Shown here piece by piece: positions 53,242 through 61,600 of a DNA stretch of 64,000 nt. This DNA is from Tardiphaga robiniae (GTDB taxonomy: Bacteria > Pseudomonadota > Alphaproteobacteria > Rhizobiales > Xanthobacteraceae), in the NCBI RefSeq assembly GCF_013359755.1, contig NZ_JABMCJ010000072.1:144456-208455 (forward strand), written 5' to 3'. A program made the position numbers and the translations under genes. A model generated the notes under the pieces. That model made no database searches, was not told the origin of the DNA, and saw only the letters and a list, made by a program, of their open reading frames with translations. How positions within the stretch are numbered: the stretch's first letter is position 1; the number at the start of each line of letters is the position of its first letter.

Positions 53242-53862
53242 TCAGGCGATGCCACGCTCGATGGCGAAACGCACCAGTTCGACCGAGCTGCGGACGCCGA
53301 GCTTTTGCCGCATGAGTGACGACGTATTGGCGACCGTCTTGTAGGAGGCGTGAACCATCCATGCAATCTCGGCGAGGCTCTTGCCGGCACCGAGCAGTCG
53401 CAGGATCTCCATCTCGCGCGAATTCAGCTTCGACAGCGGGCTTTGCGTCAGCGCAGGCCCGGCAAAAGCAAGGCTTCGCGCCATCGCCGGCGGAAGATAC
53501 ACGCCGCCGCGCGCAACCTCATAGACGGCCTCCAGGAGGTCGTGTGGATCGCCGGTCTTGGAGACATAGCCCTTGGCGCCGCTCTCGATCGCGCGGGCAG
53601 CGAAGATCGGGTCATCATTCATGCTGAACATGATGATGCGCATCGTGTCGTCGCGCAGCAGAATGCGCCGCGCCAGTTCATATCCGGACACGGTCGGCAG
53701 ATTGATGTCGATGATGCAGATATCGGGGTCTCCGGTCAGGAAAACCTGCTCACCACTGGCGGCATCGGACGCTTCCAGCAGTTCGATCTCCGGATCGTCC
53801 GCGAACACCGCGCGGCAGCCCGATGTGACGATGGGGTGATCATCGACGATCAGAACGCGCAT
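53242..53862 (-). CDS. LuxR-type response regulator (FlhR-like)
   Basis: This 206-residue NarL/FixJ-type regulator has a receiver domain (1-120) with phosphoacceptor Asp52 in CIIDINLPTVSG and the conserved Lys in GAKGYVSKTGD. Its LuxR helix-turn-helix (about 140-206, LNSREMEILRLLGAGKSLAEIA) ends with the recognition helix YKTVANTSSLMRQKL. It is divergent from a histidine kinase of the matching HisKA_3 class. FlhR of Paracoccus and RfdR of Rhodobacter, beside glutathione-dependent formaldehyde genes, are the closest known system. Control of frmA, fghA and xoxF is therefore a fair inference. Confidence 0.9.
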   Translation of the reverse strand: MRVLIVDDHPIVTSGCRAVFADDPEIELLEASDAASGEQVFLTGDPDICIIDINLPTVSGYELARRILLRDDTMRIIMFSMNDDPIFAARAIESGAKGYVSKTGDPHDLLEAVYEVARGGVYLPPAMARSLAFAGPALTQSPLSKLNSREMEILRLLGAGKSLAEIAWMVHASYKTVANTSSLMRQKLGVRSSVELVRFAIERGIA

Positions 53863-54062
53863 GGGTTAACCCCGTAAACTCTGACGGCCAGAAACTCTGT
53901 CAGCAAGTCTCGACCTGCTCCTCGATTGCTGCGCTGCATCAGCCGCGCGCCTTTGGAGTGACATGATTGACAATCGAAGGTCGCCTCGATCCGATATGAT
54001 CGCCGTCGAATTTCGCTGTCAAGTTCATAGTCGCGGCATGCAGGCGAGATGCGAGTGAAAGC

Positions 54063-55490
54063 ATGGTCATGTGGCAGAATCTTTCGCTGCGCGCGCGGAT
54101 CAATCTCCTGGTAGCGCTGGTGCTCGCTCTGGGCTTGGTCGCCAATGTCGCGCGGCTCGCGCTGGAAGCTGGCCCGCGCGTCCAGGCCGAGGACCAGAGC
54201 GTGATCCGGCTGACACGTGAAGTCATCGAAAGTATCGGAACTGGCCTGAGCGAAGCGCAGGATCCGAATGCGCGGCTTGATAAAATTGTCGCCGATCTCA
54301 ATCGATTGCGACATGTCAGTATTGTCAGGCAAGGCGATGGGAACATGCCGTCCCCGAAGAGTGACGGTCAGGATCGGAGCGACGGTGCAGGCTCTCCGCC
54401 ATCGTGGTTCGTATCCTTGATTCACCCGGAGCGGATATCGGAGTCGGTGTCGGTGATGGTTGGCGAGAAGCGGCAGACACTGCTGATCACCTCACATCCC
54501 GATGACGAGATGCGGGAGATATGGGACGGCATCGTCACCCAGCTGGCACTCAGCCTGATCGTTGCAATGGTGTTGTTCGTCGTCACCAGCTTGGTCGTCA
54601 GGCGGGCGCTGGCGCCGCTCGATGCATTGTCGCAGGCCATGGTCGATATCGAAGCCGGGAACTATCAAGCCCGTGTCGCCCCCGCAGGAGCACCGGAACT
54701 CGCTGCACTCTGCATCCGGCTCAATCATCTCGCAGCCACATTGGGCGATGTGCTCGAGGACCGGCGGCGTCTGGCCCAACGGGCCGTCTCGCTGCAGGAT
54801 ATCGAGCGCAGGGATATCGCACGCGAACTGCATGATGAGTTCGGGCCATATCTCTTCGCCTTGCGCGCCCATGCAGGCGCGGTGATGCGTCTCGCCGATC
54901 ACGATCCGTCAGGCACAGGTGCCTTGTCGAGGCACGGCACTGCCATTCTGGCGCAGGTCGATGTCTTGCAGCAGTTCAATCGCCGCATTCTCGAGCGATT
55001 GCGGCCGGTCGGGCTGACGGATCTAGGCTTGTCCGGTGCCATTACGGTCTTGCTGCGTCTCTGGCGCGAATCCCATCCGGAAGTCGTTATCGAGAGCCTG
55101 GTATCCCCGACGCTTGCTCCCCTTGGTGAGGTCGCCGAGCTGACCGCCTATCGTGTCGTTCAGGAAGCACTCACCAATGTGTTTCGCCACGCGCAAGCCT
55201 CTGCCGTGAGCGTGGTGATCGAACCGGTGATGGGGGCGGCGGCGAAGCCTGAATATGACAATGTATTGGTCCGCGTGCGTGACAATGGCCGCGGCCTCGA
55301 TCCTGATCGCAATGGCGGCTTTGGTCTCGTCGGCATGAGAGAGCGGGTCTGGGCCCTGGGCGGGACGCTCACGGTCAGATCTGATGTGGACGGTGTGACT
55401 GTCGAGGCTATCATTCCCGTGACGGAGCCGCTGCCAAATCCGCCTGTTACGCGCGATCGGGAATTTGTCCCGACTTTATCGGGAAAATAA
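54063..55490 (+). CDS. Membrane sensor histidine kinase, HisKA_3 type (FlhS-like)
   Basis: This 475-residue kinase has two membrane helices (about 11-31 and 155-178) around a periplasmic domain of about 120 residues. A HAMP domain (about 180-230, ALAPLDALSQAMVDIEAG) follows, then HisKA_3 with the phospho-His in RELHDEFGPYLFALR and an ATPase domain (VVQEALTNVFRHA, VRVRDNGRGLDPDRNGGFG, GLVGMRERVWALGG). The periplasmic part has an acidic run, DGQDRSDGAGS. It is divergent from its response regulator gene, about 200 bases apart. It may sense formaldehyde or a metal-linked signal, as in FlhSR; the ligand is not known. Confidence 0.9.
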   Translation: MVMWQNLSLRARINLLVALVLALGLVANVARLALEAGPRVQAEDQSVIRLTREVIESIGTGLSEAQDPNARLDKIVADLNRLRHVSIVRQGDGNMPSPKSDGQDRSDGAGSPPSWFVSLIHPERISESVSVMVGEKRQTLLITSHPDDEMREIWDGIVTQLALSLIVAMVLFVVTSLVVRRALAPLDALSQAMVDIEAGNYQARVAPAGAPELAALCIRLNHLAATLGDVLEDRRRLAQRAVSLQDIERRDIARELHDEFGPYLFALRAHAGAVMRLADHDPSGTGALSRHGTAILAQVDVLQQFNRRILERLRPVGLTDLGLSGAITVLLRLWRESHPEVVIESLVSPTLAPLGEVAELTAYRVVQEALTNVFRHAQASAVSVVIEPVMGAAAKPEYDNVLVRVRDNGRGLDPDRNGGFGLVGMRERVWALGGTLTVRSDVDGVTVEAIIPVTEPLPNPPVTRDREFVPTLSGK

Positions 55491-55596
55491 CTGAGACGGA
55501 TTTCGACATTTGCAGATAGCGCAGCCTCTCATACTCGCTAGTATCACGCTACCGAACGGTGCCATCAGAGCGCCGACGCGGAATGGGGTGAAACAG

Positions 55597-58014
55597 ATGC
55601 GCGTAAGAGTGCTGGTCGTGGCTTCGCTGTCGACGGGTCTTCTACCGGTTTCCGAAACGGCTTTTGCGCAAAGTCCGCCTGGAGAGCCGCAGGTGCTGCC
55701 GCCTGTGGTGGTGTCCGCCCCCGCCACCGCCAGCAAACGCGGCACGCGGCGTCAGACCACCCAGCGGGTCACCGAGCGGCCGCGTACGGTCTACGTCTAT
55801 CCGACCACGCCGACGTCGCGTTCCGGCATCGACGTCGACAAGGTCACGGCGAGTATCAATTATGTCGATGCCCGCGCGATCGAACGCGCCAATTCCCTGA
55901 ACGTCACGGATGCGCTGCAGCAGCAAGTGCCCGGCATTCTGATCAACGAAGTCGCGGGCAATCCCTTTCAGCCCGATCTGCAATTTCGCGGTTTCGTGGC
56001 GTCGCCGGTGGCCGGTACGCCGCAGGGGCTCGCGGTCTATCAGAATGGCGTGCGTATCAACGAGGCCTTCGGCGACACCGTCAATTGGGACCTGATCCCG
56101 ACCGCGGCAATCCGATCGGTCACCGTGGTCACCAACAATCCCGCCTTCGGCCTCAACGCGCTGGGCGGCGCGGTCAACATCCAGATGAAGGACGGCTTCA
56201 ACTATCAGGGAGCCGAGCTCAGCACGATGGGCGGCTCGTTCGGCCGCATCCAGGGCTCGGCGCAATGGGGCAAGCAGGTCGAGGGTTTCGCCGTCTATGG
56301 CGCGCTTGAAGGCCTGCATGACAAGGGCTTCCGCAACTTCGCGACATCGGACGTCCGACGCTTTTATGGCGATGTCGGCTATCGCAGCGACAATAGCGAG
56401 CTTCACCTCAATATGGGCGTCGCCAACAACAAGTTTGGGGCATCGGCGACCGTTCCGGTCGAGCTGCTGCAGCAGAATTATGGCGCCACCTATACGACGC
56501 CTCAGACCTCGAACAACCGCGTCGGCTATCTCAATTTCACTGGAAAGGTCGAGGCGACGCCGACCTGGACGGTGGAGGCGGCGGCGCATCTTCGCTTCTT
56601 CCGGAACAAGACCCAGGATGGCAATCCAACCGGCACCCAGCCCTGTGAAGATCCGACCCTCTTGTGCTTCGGCGATGACGACACGCCGGCCAACGGCCTC
56701 AACGGCGCTCAAATTGCCAATCCCTTCGCGCCCGGCGCGGTTCTTGGCGAGAATGATCGCACCTCGACGCGTTCGACCACCGTGGGCGGCTCCCTGCAGG
56801 CGACCAATACGGATCAGCTGTTCGGCCATAACAACCGCTTCGTCGTCGGCGCCAGCTATTCGTCCAGCGCCAGTCACTTCACAGCCAGCGCCGAACTCGG
56901 CACCATCGGCCCGGATTACATCGTCACCGGCAGCGGGATTTCCCTGGGTCAGTCCGGCGATCCGATCGCGATCGGTCCGGTGTCGCTGCGGACCACCAAT
57001 CGCTATGGCGGCATTTACGCGCTCGACACGTTCGATGTGACCAATGCCTTTTCGATCACCGGCGGCGGTCGCTTTAACACGGCGCAGATCGTGCTCGAGG
57101 ATCAGATCGGCACCGCGCTCAACGGTGACCACACTTTCAATCGTTTCAATCCGATCATCGGCGGTACCTACAAGATCACGCCTGAGCTGACCGCCTATGC
57201 CGGCTATTCGGAAGCCAACCGCGCGCCGACCCCGCTGGAACTCGGCTGTGCCGACCCCGCCAATCCCTGCATCGTCGGTGCCTTCCTGATCTCCGATCCG
57301 CCGCTCAAGCAGGTGGTTTCGCATACGATAGAAGCTGGCCTGCGTGGCACGAAGGAGCTGAATGCGGGCACGCTGGGCTGGAAACTCGGCGCCTTCCGCG
57401 CCACCAACACCGATGACATTCTCGCAATCCCGAGCCCGGTGCTGCAAGGCTATGGCTATTTCCAGAATGTCGGCTCGACGCGCCGGCAGGGTATCGAGGC
57501 GGAGGTCACGCTGCGTGCACCGACCCTGCAGCTCTATGCGAGCTATGCCTTCGTCGATGCGCGCTTCCTTGATCCGCTCGCGATCGGCTCGAACAGCCCG
57601 TTCAAGGATGACGACGGCAACGTCCAGATACTGCCCGGCAACCAGATCCCGGCGATCCCGCGTCACCGCGTCAAGGCCGGGTTCGACTATGCACTGACCG
57701 ACGCTTTCAAGGTCGGGGCTGATGCGCTGTTCGTCAGCAGCCAGTATTTCGTCGGCGACGATTCCAACCAGGCGCCGAAACTTGAAGCCTATACCGTGTT
57801 CAATGCCCACGCGTCGTATCAGATCGATAAATCCGTGCAGGTCTTCGCCCGCGTCGACAACCTCCTCGACCGACGTTATTCGACATACGGGACTTTCTTC
57901 GAGACCGACTCGGTGCCGAATTTTGCCAATGGCGGCGCCCAGTTCACGGACGCACGTTCGGTCAGCCCCGCGCGGCCGCGCGCCTTCTATGCCGGTGTGA
58001 AGGTCAGGTTCTGA
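55597..58014 (+). CDS. TonB-dependent outer-membrane receptor (candidate LutH-like)
   Basis: The 805-residue receptor has a signal peptide ending ETAFAQ, a proline-rich stretch, a plug domain (about 85-210, with VTDALQQQVPGILINEVAG) and a 22-strand barrel ending ARPRAFYAGVKVRF. The PPVVVSAPA segment near the N-terminus looks like a TonB box. The ATG at 55597 was chosen since an upstream TTG (55510) gives no signal peptide at the N-terminus. It follows the histidine kinase gene by 106 bases on the same strand. Its place in the xox/lut-like region suggests lanthanide or lanthanophore uptake, as LutH does, but sequence alone cannot separate this from siderophore uptake. Confidence 0.88.
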   Translation: MRVRVLVVASLSTGLLPVSETAFAQSPPGEPQVLPPVVVSAPATASKRGTRRQTTQRVTERPRTVYVYPTTPTSRSGIDVDKVTASINYVDARAIERANSLNVTDALQQQVPGILINEVAGNPFQPDLQFRGFVASPVAGTPQGLAVYQNGVRINEAFGDTVNWDLIPTAAIRSVTVVTNNPAFGLNALGGAVNIQMKDGFNYQGAELSTMGGSFGRIQGSAQWGKQVEGFAVYGALEGLHDKGFRNFATSDVRRFYGDVGYRSDNSELHLNMGVANNKFGASATVPVELLQQNYGATYTTPQTSNNRVGYLNFTGKVEATPTWTVEAAAHLRFFRNKTQDGNPTGTQPCEDPTLLCFGDDDTPANGLNGAQIANPFAPGAVLGENDRTSTRSTTVGGSLQATNTDQLFGHNNRFVVGASYSSSASHFTASAELGTIGPDYIVTGSGISLGQSGDPIAIGPVSLRTTNRYGGIYALDTFDVTNAFSITGGGRFNTAQIVLEDQIGTALNGDHTFNRFNPIIGGTYKITPELTAYAGYSEANRAPTPLELGCADPANPCIVGAFLISDPPLKQVVSHTIEAGLRGTKELNAGTLGWKLGAFRATNTDDILAIPSPVLQGYGYFQNVGSTRRQGIEAEVTLRAPTLQLYASYAFVDARFLDPLAIGSNSPFKDDDGNVQILPGNQIPAIPRHRVKAGFDYALTDAFKVGADALFVSSQYFVGDDSNQAPKLEAYTVFNAHASYQIDKSVQVFARVDNLLDRRYSTYGTFFETDSVPNFANGGAQFTDARSVSPARPRAFYAGVKVRF

Positions 58015-58027
58015 GGGGCGCGAGCGA

Positions 58028-58411
58028 TCAGACCCGCGTCCAATAGCGATAACCGAGCCACCCGAGCAGGAGTGCGCTGGCGAGCCACAATACGATGATG
58101 GCGATCATGCCCGATCTGCTGGTCGGGCGTTCTGCGGCCTCGAGCGCCTTGATCCGGTACTCCGCCATCACCTCGCCCGGGACCAGCGCCACCACGAGCC
58201 AGATACCCAGCGGCACGATGATCAGGTCGTCGAGATAGCCAAGGACCGGCACGAAATCCGGAATGAGATCGATCGGCGACAGCGCATAGGCGGCGACAGC
58301 GATCGCGAGAACTTTCGCAAACCATGGCACCCGCGGATCGCGCGCGGCGAGATAGACGGCATGCGTGTCCGTCTTGATGTTCCGGGCCCAGCTTTTGATC
58401 CGCATCAACAT
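58028..58411 (-). CDS. DUF1232 (YkvA-like) membrane protein
   Basis: This 127-residue protein has a DUF1232 domain with its family mark YALSPIDLIPDFVPVLGYLDD. It has hydrophobic segments around it and a C-terminal transmembrane helix (AIIVLWLASALLLGWLGY). The ATG at 58409-58411 is preferred to a GTG six codons upstream. Function of the family is unknown. It converges with the TonB receptor gene and is divergent from the acyl-CoA dehydrogenase gene. Confidence 0.88.
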   Translation of the reverse strand: MLMRIKSWARNIKTDTHAVYLAARDPRVPWFAKVLAIAVAAYALSPIDLIPDFVPVLGYLDDLIIVPLGIWLVVALVPGEVMAEYRIKALEAAERPTSRSGMIAIIVLWLASALLLGWLGYRYWTRV

Positions 58412-58629
58412 GGATGCGTCGTATCGCACAAGTCAGCTTCAAGATAGCCATTGATATTGCAGCAGAAGTCGGCGGATTTCGTTTCCCCATACGGAGGCTC
58501 GGATCTTGCCGCCCCAGCCACAGAGAGCCCCGGATGCGCCCTTTGGCGTGTTGAGGAGCCGCCCGTTTCGTGGGAAGACGGCGGAAAGCTGAAAAAGTGT
58601 ACCCAAAGAATTTCTGGGAGCGAGATGCC

Positions 58630-60411
58630 ATGACCTACCGAGCACCGATCAACGACATGCTGCTGGCCCTGAATCACGGCGCCGGCCTGCAGGCGGCCCT
58701 AAAAGCCGGCCATTACGGCGATTTCGACGCCGATATGACCGCTGCCGTGCTCGAAGAGGCCGGCCGCTTTGCCAGTGACGTTCTGGCGCCGCTCAATACC
58801 GTAGGCGACAAGAACGGCATCAAGCTCGCAGATAATAAAGTCACCACCGCCCCCGGCTGGCCCGATGCCTATGCGCGCTGGACTGCCGCCGGCTGGAACG
58901 GCGTCTCCGGCCCCGAAGCCTTCGGCGGCCAGGGCCTGCCGCTGGCGATCAATGCCGCCTGCACCGAAATCTGGAGCGCGTCGAACATCGCCTTCGGCCT
59001 TTGCCCGCTGCTGACACTCTCCGCCATCGAGGCGCTCGACGCCCATGGCAGCGACGAGCTGAAAAAGATCTATCTGGAGAAGCTGGTCACCGGCGAATGG
59101 ACCGGCACCATGCAGCTCACCGAGCCGCAGGCCGGCTCCGATGTCGGCGCCCTGCGCTCGCGCGCCGAGCGCCAGGCCGACGGCAGCTATCGCATCTCCG
59201 GCACCAAGATCTTCATCACCTATGGCGATCACGACATGACCGATAACATCGTGCATTTCGTGCTTGCGCGATTGCCCGATGCCCCCGCCGGTACCAAGGG
59301 CATCTCGCTGTTCCTGATTCCGAAATTCCTCGTCAATGCCGACGGCTCGCTCGGTGAGCGCAACGACATCCATGCCTCCGGCGTCGAACACAAGCTCGGC
59401 ATGCACGCCTCCCCCACCTGCACCATGACCATGGGCGACAAGGGCGGCGCGGTCGGCTACCTCATCGGCGAGGAAAATCGCGGCATGCTCTGCATGTTCA
59501 CGATGATGAACCAGGCCCGGCTCGGCGTCGGGCTTGAAGGCGTCGGCATTGCCGACCGCGCCTATCAGCAGGCACTGGCCTTCGCGCAGGAGCGTAAACA
59601 AGGCCGCGGTATCGGCAGCAAGACGGCCGGCATGGATCCGATCATCGTGCATCCCGACGTCAAGCGCATGCTGATGCAGATGCGCTCGCTCACCGCCGCT
59701 GCGCGCACCATCTGCTACGCCACCGCCGTGGCGCTCGACGTCGCCGCGCGTTCGCCCGACGCCAAGGTGCGCACCGAAGCGGCGGCACGCGGCGCATTGC
59801 TGACGCCGATCGCCAAGGCCTTCTCCACGGATATCGGCAATGAAGTGACGTCACTGGGCGTGCAGATCCATGGCGGTATGGGCTTCATCGAAGAGACCGG
59901 CGCGGCACAGCACTATCGCGATGCGCGCATCACGGCGATCTACGAAGGCACCAACGGCATCCAGTCGATCGATCTCGTCACGCGAAAACTCGCGGCATCA
60001 GGCGGCGAGGCTGTTTGGGCACTGCTGGACGAACTCGGCGGCATCGTGTCGCGCGTCGAGGCCTCCAACGATCCCGGTTTCGGCACCACCGGCGCAAAAC
60101 TCCGCGACGCGCTCGGCTCGCTGGAGCGTTCGAGCAAGTGGCTGCTGGAGAAGCTGGCCTCGGCGCCAAACGACGCTCTGTCCGGCGCCACGCCCTATCT
60201 GCGGCTGTTCGGCTCCACCCTCGGCGGCTGCATGCTGGCCAATGAGGCGCTTGCAGCGCGCGACATCGACGGCGGCAGCGACGCGACGCGTTATGTCACA
60301 CTGGCGCGGTTCTTCGCCGAGAATGTTGCGGTGCAGGCTGGTTCGCTTGAACGCACCGTGATGGACTCCAGTGAATCCGTGATGTCGGCCGATGCCGTTT
60401 TGCTGGCATAA
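58630..60411 (+). CDS. Acyl-CoA dehydrogenase, DmdC/AidB-like long form
   Basis: The 593-residue flavoenzyme is longer than ordinary acyl-CoA dehydrogenases (about 380) and fits the DmdC-like group, named for 3-methylmercaptopropionyl-CoA dehydrogenase. Motifs are GTMQLTEPQAGSDVGALR, ISGTKIFITYGDHDMTDNI, GVGLEGVGIADRAYQQAL and the base region GGMGFIEETGAAQHYRDARI with IYEGTNGIQSIDLV. The ATG at 58630 follows GGGAGCGAG and gives the family beginning TYRAPINDMLLALNH. It is followed by an enoyl-CoA hydratase gene, so the two give successive beta-oxidation steps. The acyl chain is not predictable. Confidence 0.93.
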   Translation: MTYRAPINDMLLALNHGAGLQAALKAGHYGDFDADMTAAVLEEAGRFASDVLAPLNTVGDKNGIKLADNKVTTAPGWPDAYARWTAAGWNGVSGPEAFGGQGLPLAINAACTEIWSASNIAFGLCPLLTLSAIEALDAHGSDELKKIYLEKLVTGEWTGTMQLTEPQAGSDVGALRSRAERQADGSYRISGTKIFITYGDHDMTDNIVHFVLARLPDAPAGTKGISLFLIPKFLVNADGSLGERNDIHASGVEHKLGMHASPTCTMTMGDKGGAVGYLIGEENRGMLCMFTMMNQARLGVGLEGVGIADRAYQQALAFAQERKQGRGIGSKTAGMDPIIVHPDVKRMLMQMRSLTAAARTICYATAVALDVAARSPDAKVRTEAAARGALLTPIAKAFSTDIGNEVTSLGVQIHGGMGFIEETGAAQHYRDARITAIYEGTNGIQSIDLVTRKLAASGGEAVWALLDELGGIVSRVEASNDPGFGTTGAKLRDALGSLERSSKWLLEKLASAPNDALSGATPYLRLFGSTLGGCMLANEALAARDIDGGSDATRYVTLARFFAENVAVQAGSLERTVMDSSESVMSADAVLLA

Positions 60412-60518
60412 ACCATCGCCCTCCATATCGGCCGCAGCGGATTGATGTAATATCCGGCAGAGGAAACGTGCCAGCCGCGCTTTTTGCGGGGCGCTGCAAG
60501 GAGCTGCAAGGGATTGAC

Positions 60519-61280
60519 ATGACCGAACATCTGATCGTGACCGACGATGAGGCCACGCGCGTGATCACGCTGCGCCGGCCGGAAAAGAAGAACGCGCTGA
60601 CGCAGGACATGTATCACGCCATGTCGGACGCGATCGACACCGCGCAGAACAATCCCGATATCCGCTGCATGATCATCACCGGCGGCTCTGGCGCCTTCAC
60701 CGCGGGCAACGACCTGCAGGATTTTCTGAAGGACAGCGCCGAAAAGGCCGAGTCTCCACGCGCGTCGAACGCCGTGAAGTTTCTGTATTCGCTGGCGCAG
60801 AACACCAAGCCGATCATCGCCGCGGTGGATGGCATTGCCATCGGCATCGGCACGACCATGCTGTTCCACTGCGACTATGTGCTGGCCTCGACCACCGCAA
60901 CCTTCTCAACGCCGTTCATTCATCTCGGCCTGGTGCCGGAAGCCGCCTCCAGCCTGCTGTTCCCGCGCACCATGGGTCATCAGCGGGCCTTCGCCGCGCT
61001 GGTGATGGGCCGCACGATGACGGCGGAAGATGGCCAGGCCGCCGGTTTCATCAACGAAATCGTGCCGCCCGGTCACACCGAAGTCGAAGCGCGCAAGGTC
61101 GCCCGCGAAATCTGCGCACTGCCGGTGGAAGCCGTGGCAATCTCGCGCCGGCTGCTGAAGCTCCCGCCCGAGGATCTCACGCGGCGCATCGATCAGGAGA
61201 GCCATCTGTTCGGCGAGCGCATGAAGTCGCAGGAAGCGAGCGCGGCGTTCAAGGCGTTCTTCGCGCGCAAGAAGGGGTAA
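60519..61280 (+). CDS. Enoyl-CoA hydratase/isomerase family protein
   Basis: This 253-residue crotonase-fold protein has the oxyanion-hole stretches GGSGAFTAGNDLQDFL and AVDGIAIGIGTTMLFHCDYV, and a later HLGLVPEAASSLLFPR. The family hydrates or isomerises enoyl-CoA thioesters. The ATG at 60519 was chosen over one 17 codons upstream because AAGGGA is well placed before it. It lies 107 bases after the acyl-CoA dehydrogenase gene on the same strand. Glu in VPEAASS is the only obvious catalytic Glu; the usual first one is AGNDLQ here, so isomerase-type activity is possible. Confidence 0.92.
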   Translation: MTEHLIVTDDEATRVITLRRPEKKNALTQDMYHAMSDAIDTAQNNPDIRCMIITGGSGAFTAGNDLQDFLKDSAEKAESPRASNAVKFLYSLAQNTKPIIAAVDGIAIGIGTTMLFHCDYVLASTTATFSTPFIHLGLVPEAASSLLFPRTMGHQRAFAALVMGRTMTAEDGQAAGFINEIVPPGHTEVEARKVAREICALPVEAVAISRRLLKLPPEDLTRRIDQESHLFGERMKSQEASAAFKAFFARKKG

Positions 61281-61295
61281 TGATTCTGCGCTTTC

Positions 61296-61600
61296 TTAAC
61301 CTCTCCCCGTTCTTCACGGGGAGAGGTCGACGTTCAGGCGCGCAGCGCATGAACGTCGGGTGAGGGGCGTGGCACTGTCGTCAACGCAATTGTGAGCTAT
61401 CGTGTCGCTGTCATGTCAAACGATAGCGGCATGAATGACCACTTATCGCAGCGAAAGTTGCGGACATCGGACCCGAGGGATCTTCCAGAATTGCTGACAT
61501 CGTGCGCTGCCCCTCACCCGACCGGCTTCGCTGCGCTTCGCCGGTCGACCTCTCCCCGCCTAGCGAAGCTGCGCTTCGCATGGACACGGGGAGAGGTTAA
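61296..61600. repeat. Composite palindromic repeat element
   Basis: CCTCTCCCCG...CGGGGAGAGG hairpins occur at 61300-61326 (10-base stem, loop seven) and 61549-61596 (loop 28). Between them GGGTGAGGGGC (61358-61368) and its complement GCCCCTCACCC (61509-61519) face each other. A further hairpin built from CGACCGG and CCGGTCG lies around 61518-61548. The arrangement looks like two inverted copies of one intergenic repeat. Its right half is read through by the 5'-nucleotidase gene. Confidence 0.75.

Noticed and set aside
57601..57640. Acidic DDDGN-type stretch in the TonB receptor as an EF-hand metal site
   Set aside because: It lacks the full D-x-D-x-D-G spacing with a final Glu and lies in a barrel loop typical of such receptors.
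55642..57810. Open frame of over 700 codons on the minus strand opposite the TonB receptor
   Set aside because: The plus strand encodes a complete receptor with signal peptide, plug and barrel. The antisense frame is Arg/Ala/Asp-rich with no recognisable domain.
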